Below are positions 18,491-26,291 of a stretch of DNA of 64,000 bases, one piece after another. The notes beneath the pieces are model-generated. The model was not told where the DNA came from and made no database searches. It saw only the letters and a program-made list of their open reading frames with translations. The stretch comes from an uncultured Caldilineaceae bacterium (GTDB lineage Bacteria > Chloroflexota > Anaerolineae > Caldilineales > Caldilineaceae), in contig OY282381.1 in assembly GCA_958295915.1 (NCBI GenBank), positions 1,510,722-1,574,721 of the forward strand. Reading direction: 5' to 3'. The stretch's first letter is position 1; each line of letters opens with the position of its first letter. Made by a program: the position numbers and the translations under genes.

Positions 18491-18546
18491 TTGCGCGCCA
18501 CTGTAGGGCGCGATAGGGTCGTATTGCGCGCCACTGTAGGGCGCGA
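18491..18546 (+). repeat. Family A palindrome, two tandem copies
   Basis: Copies at 18491-18513 and 18524-18546, 33 bp apart, with loop ACTGTA. They sit just upstream of the phosphatase TTG, in the hisH-phosphatase gap. Confidence 0.9.
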
Positions 18547-18597
18547 CGTCGCAAACTTGAAAGGGGGAGTATCCGCCCAAGCTGGGCAAGAATGGTA

Positions 18598-19272
18598 TCA
18601 CTGTCCTTGGCGGCCCAACGCCTGGCTTTCCACTGTCTGCATGAAATTACGTAGAATATGCAGTCCAACGGTATGACTTTTCTCCGGATGGCACTGAATG
18701 CCCCAGGCATTGTGATGACGGACAATCGATGGATAGTGAATGCCGTAATCGGTGAGCGTGAGCACCGCGTCCGATTCGGTGGCATCGCAATAATAACTGT
18801 GGGCAAAATAGGCATAGGCGCCATCGGGGACACCCGCCAACAATGGATCCGGGTACTGCCGATGCAACTGATTCCAGCCGATCTGTGGAATGCGCAGGGT
18901 GCGGCTGTTGCGGATTGGATCCGGCATCTCTGGCGGGAAGCGCCGTACCCGGCCAGGTATCAGATGCAGACCTTCGTGGACGCCCATCTCCTCGCTTTCG
19001 TCGAAGAGAAGCTGCATCCCTACACAGATGCCCAGCAGGGGCAGGCCCGCGGCCACACCGTCCAGCAACGGGGCCTCAAATCCCTGGCGGCGCAAGTTGT
19101 CGATACTGTCACCAAACGCGCCCTGGCCCGGCAACACAAGCGCCCGCCAGTGGGTGAAATCCAGTGGACGGTCGACGATATCGACCTGAATTCCCAGAGG
19201 GCCGGCCACCGTCTCAAAAGCTTTGTAGACGCTGCGCAGGTTGCCGACGCCATAATCAACGATTGCAATCAT
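18598..19272 (-). CDS. hisH: Imidazole glycerol phosphate synthase glutaminase subunit
   Basis: Class I glutamine amidotransferase that feeds ammonia to HisF. 224 residues, with nucleophile Cys83 in GICVGMQLLF, PGQGAFGD as oxyanion region, FAHSYY, and His/Glu in GIQCHPEKS near residue 197. ATG at 19272. It heads a minus-strand run (hisH, phosphatase, antiporter, hisA, hisF, hisE) that is interspersed with unrelated genes. Family D and A repeats flank it on both sides. Confidence 0.95.
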   Translation of the reverse strand: MIAIVDYGVGNLRSVYKAFETVAGPLGIQVDIVDRPLDFTHWRALVLPGQGAFGDSIDNLRRQGFEAPLLDGVAAGLPLLGICVGMQLLFDESEEMGVHEGLHLIPGRVRRFPPEMPDPIRNSRTLRIPQIGWNQLHRQYPDPLLAGVPDGAYAYFAHSYYCDATESDAVLTLTDYGIHYPSIVRHHNAWGIQCHPEKSHTVGLHILRNFMQTVESQALGRQGQ

Positions 19273-19295
19273 TGTGAACGGAGCGTACTCTCTTC

Positions 19296-19344
19296 AACTC
19301 AGCGTTCGCGCTATGTCCGGCGGATGGAGAGCGCTCACGCTTCC
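19296..19344 (+). repeat. Family D palindrome at the 3' end of the DUF402 gene
   Basis: Two-part stem: AGCGT/ACGCT outside and GCGCT/AGCGC inside. It supplies the TGA stop of the gene at 19335-19868. Confidence 0.85.
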
Positions 19345-19868
19345 ATAGTGATGGCAAAATTGCGCACCAGCGGTGGGGGGAACTCTTCACGGAAGATAGC
19401 TGCTGTCAGTTCCCGGATGCGGGTCTCTGCTCGCTCAGCCTCCTTGCTGCTGAGAATCCGCCGGCGGACTACTTCGTCGAATTCCTCCTCCCGCAACACG
19501 GAAACCCGTTTGGCTGCATCATACCAGATGGCGAGAATCAGATCCGAAGTGCGGTAGGCCTTGTCATCCTGCACCAGCGGTTTACACACAGGGAGGTAGA
19601 CGCCGATTGCGTCGCCCTCAGCGTTGAAATACTTCTCAACCATCTGATCCAGATCTGGCAGCCAGAAGCGGAACCAGACGAAGCCTGGTCCGCCAATGAC
19701 CGTATTCAGCAGCTCGACTGTGGGGGCGTGCGCAGTCCAGGCAGCCCGCTCGACTAGCAAGGAGTTGAACCACTCGGCGCGGTAGTCGGTCATCGCCGCG
19801 TGCTCTTGCCAGTCTCCACTGATGAAAGATGTAAACAATTGTTGGGACAGTTGCGCCCGCTTGGTCAT
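19335..19868 (-). CDS. DUF402-like protein
   Basis: 177 residues. The pattern WFRFWLPDLDQMVEKYFN, then IGVYLPVCKP, then DLILAIWYDAAKRVSVLREEEFDE matches the DUF402 fold, whose characterised members are nucleoside phosphohydrolases or RNA-associated. The first 40 residues are not conserved to my eye. The stop codon and last residues (TMEA) lie in a family D repeat, so the original C terminus may be lost. ATG at 19868. Function unassigned. Confidence 0.65.
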   Translation of the reverse strand: MTKRAQLSQQLFTSFISGDWQEHAAMTDYRAEWFNSLLVERAAWTAHAPTVELLNTVIGGPGFVWFRFWLPDLDQMVEKYFNAEGDAIGVYLPVCKPLVQDDKAYRTSDLILAIWYDAAKRVSVLREEEFDEVVRRRILSSKEAERAETRIRELTAAIFREEFPPPLVRNFAITMEA

Positions 19869-19987
19869 AATATTCGCTGTCTGTGGTAGCCGTTATCAGA
19901 ACTGCAGTGATCAGGCTGCTGGCTACTCTGTATGTTGGTTGCGTCGCCTCTCAGCCAAGCTATGCAGGTTGTTTGCGCGCGACGCGA

Positions 19988-20803
19988 TTAGTATTTTCTG
20001 ACAATGGTCCGGTAGGCATTCGGCTCGCGGAACTGGATCAATTGGCGCTCCTCGCGTGTCTCCCGCACCTTGTCCAGATCGATGGTAGCGACTGCATATC
20101 CCTCTATAGCTTCCTCCAGAACCGTATACACTTCACCGACTGGTCCGGCCAGCATCGAATCCCCAGCGAACTGAATGGTCGGCTCCTCACCGACCCGGTT
20201 GGCTGCGGCCACAAACACGGCGTTTTCCGCAGCCCGGCTGATAATGTGCGCCCGCCACTGCTCCTGGTGATTGGCTTCCCAGTTGGCCGCCAGTACGAGC
20301 AGTTCTGCGCCATCAAGGGTCAGGCTGCGGGCCGCTTCCGGAAAGATCAGGTCGGATCCGATCATCAGCCCGAAACGTCCCCAGTCCGCGTCCACATTGA
20401 AAAAACGGAAGCCAGAGCGGTAGACCTGGCGTTCTTCTCCCAGCAGATGTACTTTGTGGTAGGCAGCCATCACGTTGCCTTCCGGCCCCAGACAGGCGAG
20501 GCCGTTATACAGAATGCTCTCGACCCTTTCTTTGATGACCATACCGAAAACGATGTGGGTGTTGAAGTCGTCAGCCCGTTTAGCCAAGTAGTTTGTGGCG
20601 TGGCCTGGCGCCTGTTCAGCCAGAGTCGTCGCCCGTAGGCCTAGCTCTGTCCCGGTGTAGCTTAGTTCCGGGAAAACGATCAGATCTGTCGGCTGTTCAC
20701 TACAAATGCGTTCCACAAAATCGCCCATTTTGCGCAGGTTTTCCTCGGCGGTGGTCGATGCGGGGGCCATCTGCACAAGGGCAACTGTTATTTCCCGAGC
20801 CAT
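19988..20803 (-). CDS. Carbon-nitrogen hydrolase homologue lacking the catalytic cysteine
   Basis: 271 residues with the nitrilase-superfamily alpha-beta-beta-alpha layout. The catalytic Glu46 (FPELSYTG) and Lys117 (YHKVHL) are present, but the nucleophile motif (normally I-C-Y-D) reads IGSDLIFPEAAR, with Gly149 at the cysteine position. It therefore should not hydrolyse amides by the usual mechanism. It may bind ligand, or work in another way. GGAGAG precedes the ATG at 20803. It is divergent from lspA, with a repeat and about 150 bp between. Confidence 0.82.
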   Translation of the reverse strand: MAREITVALVQMAPASTTAEENLRKMGDFVERICSEQPTDLIVFPELSYTGTELGLRATTLAEQAPGHATNYLAKRADDFNTHIVFGMVIKERVESILYNGLACLGPEGNVMAAYHKVHLLGEERQVYRSGFRFFNVDADWGRFGLMIGSDLIFPEAARSLTLDGAELLVLAANWEANHQEQWRAHIISRAAENAVFVAAANRVGEEPTIQFAGDSMLAGPVGEVYTVLEEAIEGYAVATIDLDKVRETREERQLIQFREPNAYRTIVRKY

Positions 20804-20858
20804 GCAAGCTCTCCAGTATGGTTGAAACAGCTAACAATACACGCAAACCAGGGTTGTT

Positions 20859-20880
20859 TTGCGCGCCACTATAATGCGCG
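20859..20880 (+). repeat. Family A palindrome (variant loop)
   Basis: TTGCGCGCCACTATAATGCG, in the gap between the nitrilase homologue and lspA. Confidence 0.7.
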
Positions 20881-20961
20881 TAAGTATAGCATAGATGTCT
20901 TCAATTCCTCACTTTTCAATTGGTGTGTTAGAATGGGATGCAAGTCAGAAAGGAGACAGAA

Positions 20962-21564
20962 ATGTCTGACAGATTGCATTATGCCGCTACTGTGGAGCGG
21001 CAAGATGGTTCGATGTTCAGCCGGATTGCACGGCGCGTATGGCCTATCCTGTTGGTGGCTGCTGTTGTGATCTTGCTGGATCAGTGGACGAAGGAACTGG
21101 TACGGCAGAACATCGCTAAATTCGATTACATCGTTCCCATCCCGGCGTTGGGTACATACTTCCTTTTTGAACACGTGGACAATTACGGCGCGGCCTTCGG
21201 CATCTTGCAGGGGGCAGGATCTATCTTTATCATCATCGCCGCGGTGGTGACGGTTGGTGTCTTATATTATGCGGTGCGACATCTGCCGGAAAATCAACGT
21301 TTGATACGCGTTCTCCTTGGTTTGCAGGTCGGCGGCGCGTTGGGGAACGTCATCGACCGCATCAATCAAGGCTATGTGACCGATTTTGTTAAGATCGGCG
21401 TGCCCGGCGTCTACTATTGGCCGAATTTCAATATCGCTGATGCCTCAATCGTTTGTAGTGTCATCGCCTTGGCGGTCATTATCCTGTATCAGGACGTGCA
21501 GAACTCCAGGCAGGCTAAGATCAAGGCCATCGACATGGGCGCAGCTGAGTCATCGGAAGCGTAG
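20962..21564 (+). CDS. lspA: Lipoprotein signal peptidase (signal peptidase II)
   Basis: Cleaves signal peptides of lipidated prolipoproteins in the membrane. 200 residues, four transmembrane helices. Catalytic aspartates are in GNVIDR and NFNIADASI; NYGAAFGIL is also a family motif. ATG at 20962 is preferred over 20938 because AAGGAG lies at the right distance. The first 20 residues (SDRLHYAATVERQDGS) are not part of the family and translate a family A variant, so the N terminus has been extended by a repeat. The window encodes at least two lipobox proteins as likely substrates. Confidence 0.95.
   Translation: MSDRLHYAATVERQDGSMFSRIARRVWPILLVAAVVILLDQWTKELVRQNIAKFDYIVPIPALGTYFLFEHVDNYGAAFGILQGAGSIFIIIAAVVTVGVLYYAVRHLPENQRLIRVLLGLQVGGALGNVIDRINQGYVTDFVKIGVPGVYYWPNFNIADASIVCSVIALAVIILYQDVQNSRQAKIKAIDMGAAESSEA
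20973..21004 (+). repeat. Family A variant, in-frame at the lspA N terminus
   Basis: Stem GCCGCT/AGCGGC around ACTGTGG (20983-21001). It is nearly identical to the copy at 21601. Confidence 0.85.
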
Positions 21565-21600
21565 TCAAGCGAGTCGAGACGAACACCGACGCGTGGCAGG

Positions 21601-21631
21601 TTGCATTATGCCGCTACTGTGGAGCGGCGAT
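21601..21631 (+). repeat. Family A variant carrying the start codon of the pseudouridine synthase
   Basis: Stem GCCGCT/AGCGGC (21611-21629). The ATG at 21608-21610 is part of the element. Confidence 0.85.
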
Positions 21632-22723
21632 ACGGAGAGCCATCTGGCGCAACATTTCATCGTTCCCTCGTCCGCGGCCGGCCAACGTCTGGACCGTTGG
21701 TTAACGGAGCAGTTCCAAGAGACCAGCCGCAGCGCAGTCCAACGCTGGATCACAGGCGGGCACGTTCTCGTCAATGGGCAGCGTCCAACCAAAAACGGAT
21801 TGCCCATCGAAGCAGACGCACAGATCGTCGTGCATAGGCCGGCGCCGGCGGAGACGACCCTGCGGCCGGAAAACATCCCTCTTGATATCATCTACGAAGA
21901 CAGCGATCTGCTGATCATCGACAAACCGGCCGGTCTCGTCGTCCATCCGGGGCCGGGTCACGCGGGCGGCACCCTCGCCAACGCTGTTCTGCACCATTGC
22001 CCTGAGTTAGAAGGGATTGGCGGTGAAAAGCGCCCCGGCATCGTCCACAGGCTGGACAAAGGCACCTCCGGTCTCATTGTCGTCGCCAAGAATGACGCGG
22101 CCATGCGCTTCCTGCAGGAGCAGTTCGCCGGTCGCACAGTTTTCAAGGAATATCTGGCTCTACTAGAGGGCGGAATCGATCCGCCGCAGGGACGCATCGA
22201 CGCGCCCATCGGCCGCCATCCAGTTCAGCGGCAGCGCATGGCCGTGTTGCAGGCTCCTTCCGGGCTGGCGAACGATTTGTATTGCGCGCCACTGTGGGGC
22301 GCGACCCTGCGGCGCGCTCAGCCCTCACGGCGAGGCGCGATGAAGATAACGCCTGAGTCGGAACGGCCGGCCTCGCCGGCGATTGCGCGCGGCCGCGCGG
22401 CTGTGACCGACTACAAGGTTCTGCGCGTCTACGCAAGCCAAGCGGGCGGCCAGACAGTCCGTTTCTCATTCGTCCGCGTTATTCTGCACACAGGGCGCAC
22501 GCACCAGATTCGCGCGCATTTTGCCTGGCGCAAACATCCTTTGGTGGGGGATAGCGACTACGGCTACATGCGACCGCGTCTGTCCCTGGAGCGGCCATTT
22601 CTGCACGCCCACCGCTTGGAGATCCGCCTGCCTGGAACGGCAGAACAGCGGATGTTCGAGTCGTCGCTGCCGGAGGATTTGCAGCGCGTACTCGACCGGC
22701 TGGCAGGATCACAAAATGATTGA
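21608..22723 (+). CDS. RluD/RluA-type pseudouridine synthase with S4 domain
   Basis: Isomerises uridine in 23S rRNA, probably at helix 69 if a true RluD. 371 residues: an N-terminal S4 RNA-binding domain (RLDRWLTEQ...GHVLVNGQ), then the catalytic domain with Asp150 in HRLDKGTSGLIVVAK, FKEYLALLEG, and HTGRTHQIRAHF. The start ATG at 21608 lies within a repeat; no Shine-Dalgarno is visible. About 47 extra residues (216-262, YCAPLWGATLRRAQPS...) interrupt the family alignment between RMAVLQ and AAVTDYKVL and correspond to a full-length family A element plus flanking sequence. The gene follows lspA by 43 bp, a common pairing in bacteria. Confidence 0.93.
   Translation: MPLLWSGDTESHLAQHFIVPSSAAGQRLDRWLTEQFQETSRSAVQRWITGGHVLVNGQRPTKNGLPIEADAQIVVHRPAPAETTLRPENIPLDIIYEDSDLLIIDKPAGLVVHPGPGHAGGTLANAVLHHCPELEGIGGEKRPGIVHRLDKGTSGLIVVAKNDAAMRFLQEQFAGRTVFKEYLALLEGGIDPPQGRIDAPIGRHPVQRQRMAVLQAPSGLANDLYCAPLWGATLRRAQPSRRGAMKITPESERPASPAIARGRAAVTDYKVLRVYASQAGGQTVRFSFVRVILHTGRTHQIRAHFAWRKHPLVGDSDYGYMRPRLSLERPFLHAHRLEIRLPGTAEQRMFESSLPEDLQRVLDRLAGSQND
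22281..22326 (+). repeat. Family A, full-length form, inside the pseudouridine synthase gene
   Basis: Identical for over 40 bp to 7049-7096: palindrome followed by CTGCGGCGCGCTCAGCCCTC. Confidence 0.92.
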
Positions 22724-22991
22724 GAAACTCTACAAAATCGCCGAGGGGTTGGATAATCGCTTCCAGGACGGAGATAATCCATTTTTCACTGTCATCCGTC
22801 TGGCCGAGGGGTGCGGTGAAGTGGCCAGACAGATGAATTACTTCGAGCGCAAGGGCGACAGCGTTCAAATGCGCCCTTTTCGAGAAAGGGCGCGCAAATG
22901 GACGGCGGAGACAAGCCAAAATGACAGCGCGCCTTATGCCCCTATCGCAAATACAACGGGAACTGGCGGCACGGATGAAGGCTGGCGCTAG
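22716..22991 (+). pseudogene. Truncated MazG-like pyrophosphohydrolase
   Basis: ATG at 22716 overlaps the pseudouridine synthase stop by 8 bp. The first 52 residues (IEKLYKIAEGLDNRFQ, then RLAEGCGEVARQMNYFER) resemble the N-terminal helices of MazG-like NTP pyrophosphohydrolases, whose usual E-E-x-x-E motif reads E-G-C-G-E. A family B palindrome then begins and the remaining 39 residues have no family match. The metal-binding C-terminal helix is gone, so this is likely an interrupted gene. Confidence 0.6.
22871..22893 (+). repeat. Family B palindrome at the MazG break point
   Basis: Arms GCGCCCTT and AAGGGCGC around TTCGAGA. Confidence 0.88.
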
Positions 22992-23975
22992 TCATGGCAA
23001 CGAATCGGCGATAGCGGCCCGTTCTGCCAGCAGTTCCGCGCCAGTGGCGGCGATCTTCTCCCGGTCGAAATCATTCAGTTCCAACCCCTGCACAATCCGA
23101 TACACTCCATCCCGGATCGTCACGGGATAGCTGAAGATCACCCCGGTTGGCGAGTGATATTCGCCGGTGCTGGGAACGCCCATACTCACCCAATCGCCTT
23201 CGGCGGCGCCGGCATGCCAGCTCTGCACATGATTGATGCAGGCGTTGGCCGCACTCGCCGCGCTGCTGGCGCCCCGGGCGGCGATCACCTCAGCGCCCCG
23301 CTTCTGTACTGTTGGGATAAATGTCTCTTTTATCCAGCTGTCATCACCCACGACAGCTGGAGCCGGCTGCCCGTCTATCTGCGCATGGAATGCGTCCGGG
23401 TATTGTGTGGCGCTGTGATTGCCCCAGATCGTCACATTCGTCACCGCGTGGAGCGGTCGCCCTGTCTTCTGGGCCAGCTGGCTTTGGGCGCGATTGTGAT
23501 CAAGGCGGGTCATAGCCGTAAAGCGTTCAGCGGGCACATCGGGCGCGTTCCGCATGGCGATCAAACAGTTGGTATTGGCCGGGTTGCCGACTACAACGAT
23601 GCGCGCATCATCGGCGACATTGTCGTTGATGGCTCGGCCCTGGCTGACAAAAATCGGACCGTTGGCGCTAAGCAGATCTTTGCGCTCCATTCCAGCAGCG
23701 CGGGGGCGCGCGCCGACCAGCAGAGCCCAATTGGCGCTTGCAAAGGCTACGTCCGGTTCATCGGTCAGAACGGTCTGTGTGAGAAGGGGAAAGGCGCAGT
23801 CCTCCAACTCCATTGCTACTCCTTCCAGCGCGTCCATCGCCGGTGGAATCTCCAATAGCTGCAGGATGACCGGTTGATCCGGGCCGAACAGATCGCCGTT
23901 CGCGATGCGAAAGATGAGGGCATAGCCGATATTGCCGGCAGCGCCCGTTACTGCTACACGAATTGGGTCTGTCAT
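22992..23975 (-). CDS. mdh: Malate dehydrogenase
   Basis: NAD-dependent oxidation of malate to oxaloacetate. 327 residues, with the NAD-binding [12 protein letters not shown] (9-20), GNPANTNC, the catalytic Asp/His segments MTRLDHNRA and [12 protein letters not shown], and the substrate-binding arginine region. This is the group close to cytosolic/actinobacterial MDH of about 327 residues. It converges with the MazG remnant, with 0 bp between stops. It fits with aconitase at 38-40 kb as TCA-cycle capacity. Confidence 0.95.
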   Translation of the reverse strand: MTDPIRVAVTGAAGNIGYALIFRIANGDLFGPDQPVILQLLEIPPAMDALEGVAMELEDCAFPLLTQTVLTDEPDVAFASANWALLVGARPRAAGMERKDLLSANGPIFVSQGRAINDNVADDARIVVVGNPANTNCLIAMRNAPDVPAERFTAMTRLDHNRAQSQLAQKTGRPLHAVTNVTIWGNHSATQYPDAFHAQIDGQPAPAVVGDDSWIKETFIPTVQKRGAEVIAARGASSAASAANACINHVQSWHAGAAEGDWVSMGVPSTGEYHSPTGVIFSYPVTIRDGVYRIVQGLELNDFDREKIAATGAELLAERAAIADSLP

Positions 23976-24014
23976 CGATTCTGAATCTCCTGATGTGGCA
24001 CAGTGTTCAAATAT

Positions 24015-24033
24015 GCCCTTTTCGAGTAAGGGC
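24015..24033 (+). repeat. Family B palindrome upstream of mdh
   Basis: Arms GCCCTT and AAGGGC around TTCGAGT. Confidence 0.8.
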
Positions 24034-24080
24034 GCGCAAGAGACCCCGTACCATCATTGAATTTCATCAGCATGGCTGCC

Positions 24081-25073
24081 TCAGAGGTCCAGCGTTAATT
24101 CGTACTGTCGCTCAGCAACCCGGAAACCGAAAGATGCGAAGATAGGGTTGAGGCGGCTGTCCGCCGGCTCGTTGGTAAGCGTCAACACGGCATCGGCGTA
24201 ACGGAGCTGAAGGGCCTGCACCAACGGACGTCCTGCGTCCAGAAGATTGGCATTCGGGTCGACGGCGATGTCAAGAATGTGCAGCCGGATTGATGACTCG
24301 TCCCTCGCCGGCGCGTCCGATGCGCCTGTTCGCCATTCTGTCGAAACTATTTGCAAGGGACGCCGACCAGTGTGCAGATTCTTTCGCTTTGCCATTGCCG
24401 GCCCGCTCGATCGCCGCGCCAGTGCGTAGGCAACCGGCGCGCCATCTTTGGCCGGAATCGTAAGGCCAATGCAGTTATGCTGTTCCAGATACTTGAGCAG
24501 ATTCCTGGAGCGCCGTTGCCAGGGCATTGTCAACTCGTGCCAGCGGTAGAACTTCTGCAGAATCTGGACCGGATCGGCCTCTTCCAGCCGCTCGTAGGGG
24601 AGAGGAAGGGCCCCCTGACGGGGGTCCCGCTCCCAGATCAGCAACTCTCGCTGTTCTTGAAATCCGAGCTGCCGATACACTGAGCGGGCCTGCTCGTTCC
24701 CGACCAGCACCTCAAGCCGTAGGCGACTTACGCCCCGCTCCACAGCCCGGCGCTTGATCTGTTCCATCAGGCGCCTGCCCCACCCCTGACCACGGTATGC
24801 CGGCGCAACACACAGGCCACCACACCAACCTTCAACCTGGCGCACGGCCAAAAGGGCGGCCCCAACGCCCTGGGGCCGTCCCTGCTCCACCGCCATCAGA
24901 ACGGCGCAGTCTTCGGCAGTGATGCTGGAACGAAGCAGGTAATCCTGCATTGCAGCCGATTCCAACTGCATGTTGTATGGGTAATCCGCAAATCCCCGAT
25001 TGAACCCTTCGCGTAAGGTATTGATATCTACAGAAGCGCCGAATATGACGGTTGGCTGCCGCGGCTCATGCAA
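24081..25073 (-). CDS. Tandem GNAT acetyltransferase
   Basis: About 330 residues with two GNAT-like halves. The first has the acetyl-CoA pyrophosphate loop (VAPAYRGQGWGRRLMEQ) and SVYRQLGFQEQ; the second is degenerate (RPLVQALQLRYADAVLTL, FASFGFRVAERQYEL). A TTG start at 25073 is preferred because AGAGGAG lies 8 nt upstream; GTG at 25112 is the alternative. Between the halves is a low-complexity stretch (about 230-265) that may be another repeat-derived insertion. Substrate unknown. Confidence 0.75.
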   Translation of the reverse strand: MHEPRQPTVIFGASVDINTLREGFNRGFADYPYNMQLESAAMQDYLLRSSITAEDCAVLMAVEQGRPQGVGAALLAVRQVEGWCGGLCVAPAYRGQGWGRRLMEQIKRRAVERGVSRLRLEVLVGNEQARSVYRQLGFQEQRELLIWERDPRQGALPLPYERLEEADPVQILQKFYRWHELTMPWQRRSRNLLKYLEQHNCIGLTIPAKDGAPVAYALARRSSGPAMAKRKNLHTGRRPLQIVSTEWRTGASDAPARDESSIRLHILDIAVDPNANLLDAGRPLVQALQLRYADAVLTLTNEPADSRLNPIFASFGFRVAERQYELTLDL

Positions 25074-25125
25074 AGCGGATGCTCCTCTTAGCGGGAGATG
25101 GTACGGAAACACAGAACAGGAGGCT

Positions 25126-25208
25126 CTGCAGTTTTTAGTGGTCAGTTTCTAGTAGGGCATAGAGTTGCCAGTAATCAGTAGCCAGTAACTGCAGTTACTG
25201 GCTACTGA
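25126..25208 (+). repeat. Family E intergenic repeat
   Basis: CTGCAGTTTTTAGTGGTCAG at the left and CTGCAGTTACTGGCTACTG at the right. The stop codon of the YceI lipoprotein falls inside it. Confidence 0.8.
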
Positions 25209-26044
25209 TCAGCCCGGGCTACAAAGTCGAACTCGACAATAAACTCCTCTCCGACGTTCGCAACATTTGGCACTTGGGGAATGGTGAGTTCGTACGCCTC
25301 TCTGGTAACGACGGTCGTGGCGCTTCCCCGCAGTTCACTCTCAGAGACGATCTGCAATGTCACAGCGAAGGATACGGGATTGGTGATATCCCGGATTGTC
25401 AGATCACCGGTTACATCGAAGTGTACTTCGTCGCCAACAGACACAGTATGCGGCAGGCCGGAGAGCGCCGTTGTGGTGAAGGTGATGAACTGATGCTGGT
25501 TCGTTTGCAGGATAAAGCGCCGAATGGCCCCATTGCGGCGGTTGTGATCGGTGACGAACGTACTGGCGTCGATCTGAATCGGGCCAATTGCGCTGGTCGG
25601 CGGGTCGGTCGGATTGACAGTCAGTTCTCCGGAAAGCGCGCGCGTTGTGCCGATAACCGTTTTGGGCGCGCCAAAGAGCAGTTCATCAATGAGAAAACGG
25701 GCTTCTGATTCTTCCGCCACAATCGCGAACGTCTGGCTCGCGGTAGAGGGCATACTGTCTGCATCCGCTTCTTCCCGCGCCGGCGGTGTAGGGGTGGGTA
25801 CCGGCTCCGTTTCGGATACGGGTGTGTTGGTCGGCTCCGGTTCTGGTGTGGCGGTATCTGCGGCCACGGGCACAGGCGCCTCCACAGAAGAGGCAGGCGC
25901 CGCCGCAGCGCAGGCCCCCAGAATCAGTGCGCTGATCAGTACATAGGTCATCAATCTCAGGCAGCGCCAGGATCTCTTCTGGGCGGCCTGGCGCAATTTG
26001 GTTGCAATCTTTGTTGATTCTTTATACACCAGATATATTGACAT
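25202..26044 (-). CDS. YceI-domain lipoprotein
   Basis: 280 residues. The N terminus is basic, followed by LISALILGACA, a lipobox with Cys near residue 45, then a Pro/Thr/Glu-rich linker (about 55-95). From about 105 to the end comes a YceI-like beta-barrel domain: FLIDELLFGAPKTVIG, then IDASTFVTDHNRRNGAIRRF, ITNPVSFAVTL. YceI barrels bind polyisoprenoid or other amphiphilic ligands. Likely anchored on the outer face of the membrane and a substrate for LspA. The start at 26044 is not certain; an internal ATG lies just before the hydrophobic core. Confidence 0.85.
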   Translation of the reverse strand: MSIYLVYKESTKIATKLRQAAQKRSWRCLRLMTYVLISALILGACAAAAPASSVEAPVPVAADTATPEPEPTNTPVSETEPVPTPTPPAREEADADSMPSTASQTFAIVAEESEARFLIDELLFGAPKTVIGTTRALSGELTVNPTDPPTSAIGPIQIDASTFVTDHNRRNGAIRRFILQTNQHQFITFTTTALSGLPHTVSVGDEVHFDVTGDLTIRDITNPVSFAVTLQIVSESELRGSATTVVTREAYELTIPQVPNVANVGEEFIVEFDFVARADQ

Positions 26045-26115
26045 GATGTGATTCCTTCATCAAAGCTCGTTCACAGCGTCTGCGGGCGACACGTTTCGGC
26101 CGCGCTGTAAGGAAG

Positions 26116-26218
26116 GTGAGATGCGCCTCTGCTCGAGAGAGGCGCGAAAGGTGAGATGCGCCTCTTGCTCGAGAGAGGCGCGGCAGGTGAGATGCGCCTC
26201 TGCTCGAAAGAGGCGCGA
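26116..26218 (+). repeat. Family B array, three tandem copies
   Basis: Palindromes at 26123-26145, 26158-26181 and 26194-26216, period about 35 bp, separated by GGTGAGAT-type linkers. Found in the 247-bp gap between two lipoprotein genes; nothing else is seen there. Confidence 0.92.
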
Positions 26219-26291
26219 TGCGTATCAGCCCCCATTGTGAATCACTCTTCCATAATTGGCAAAACGGTTCCTCTATGGGGCACTATCTCTG

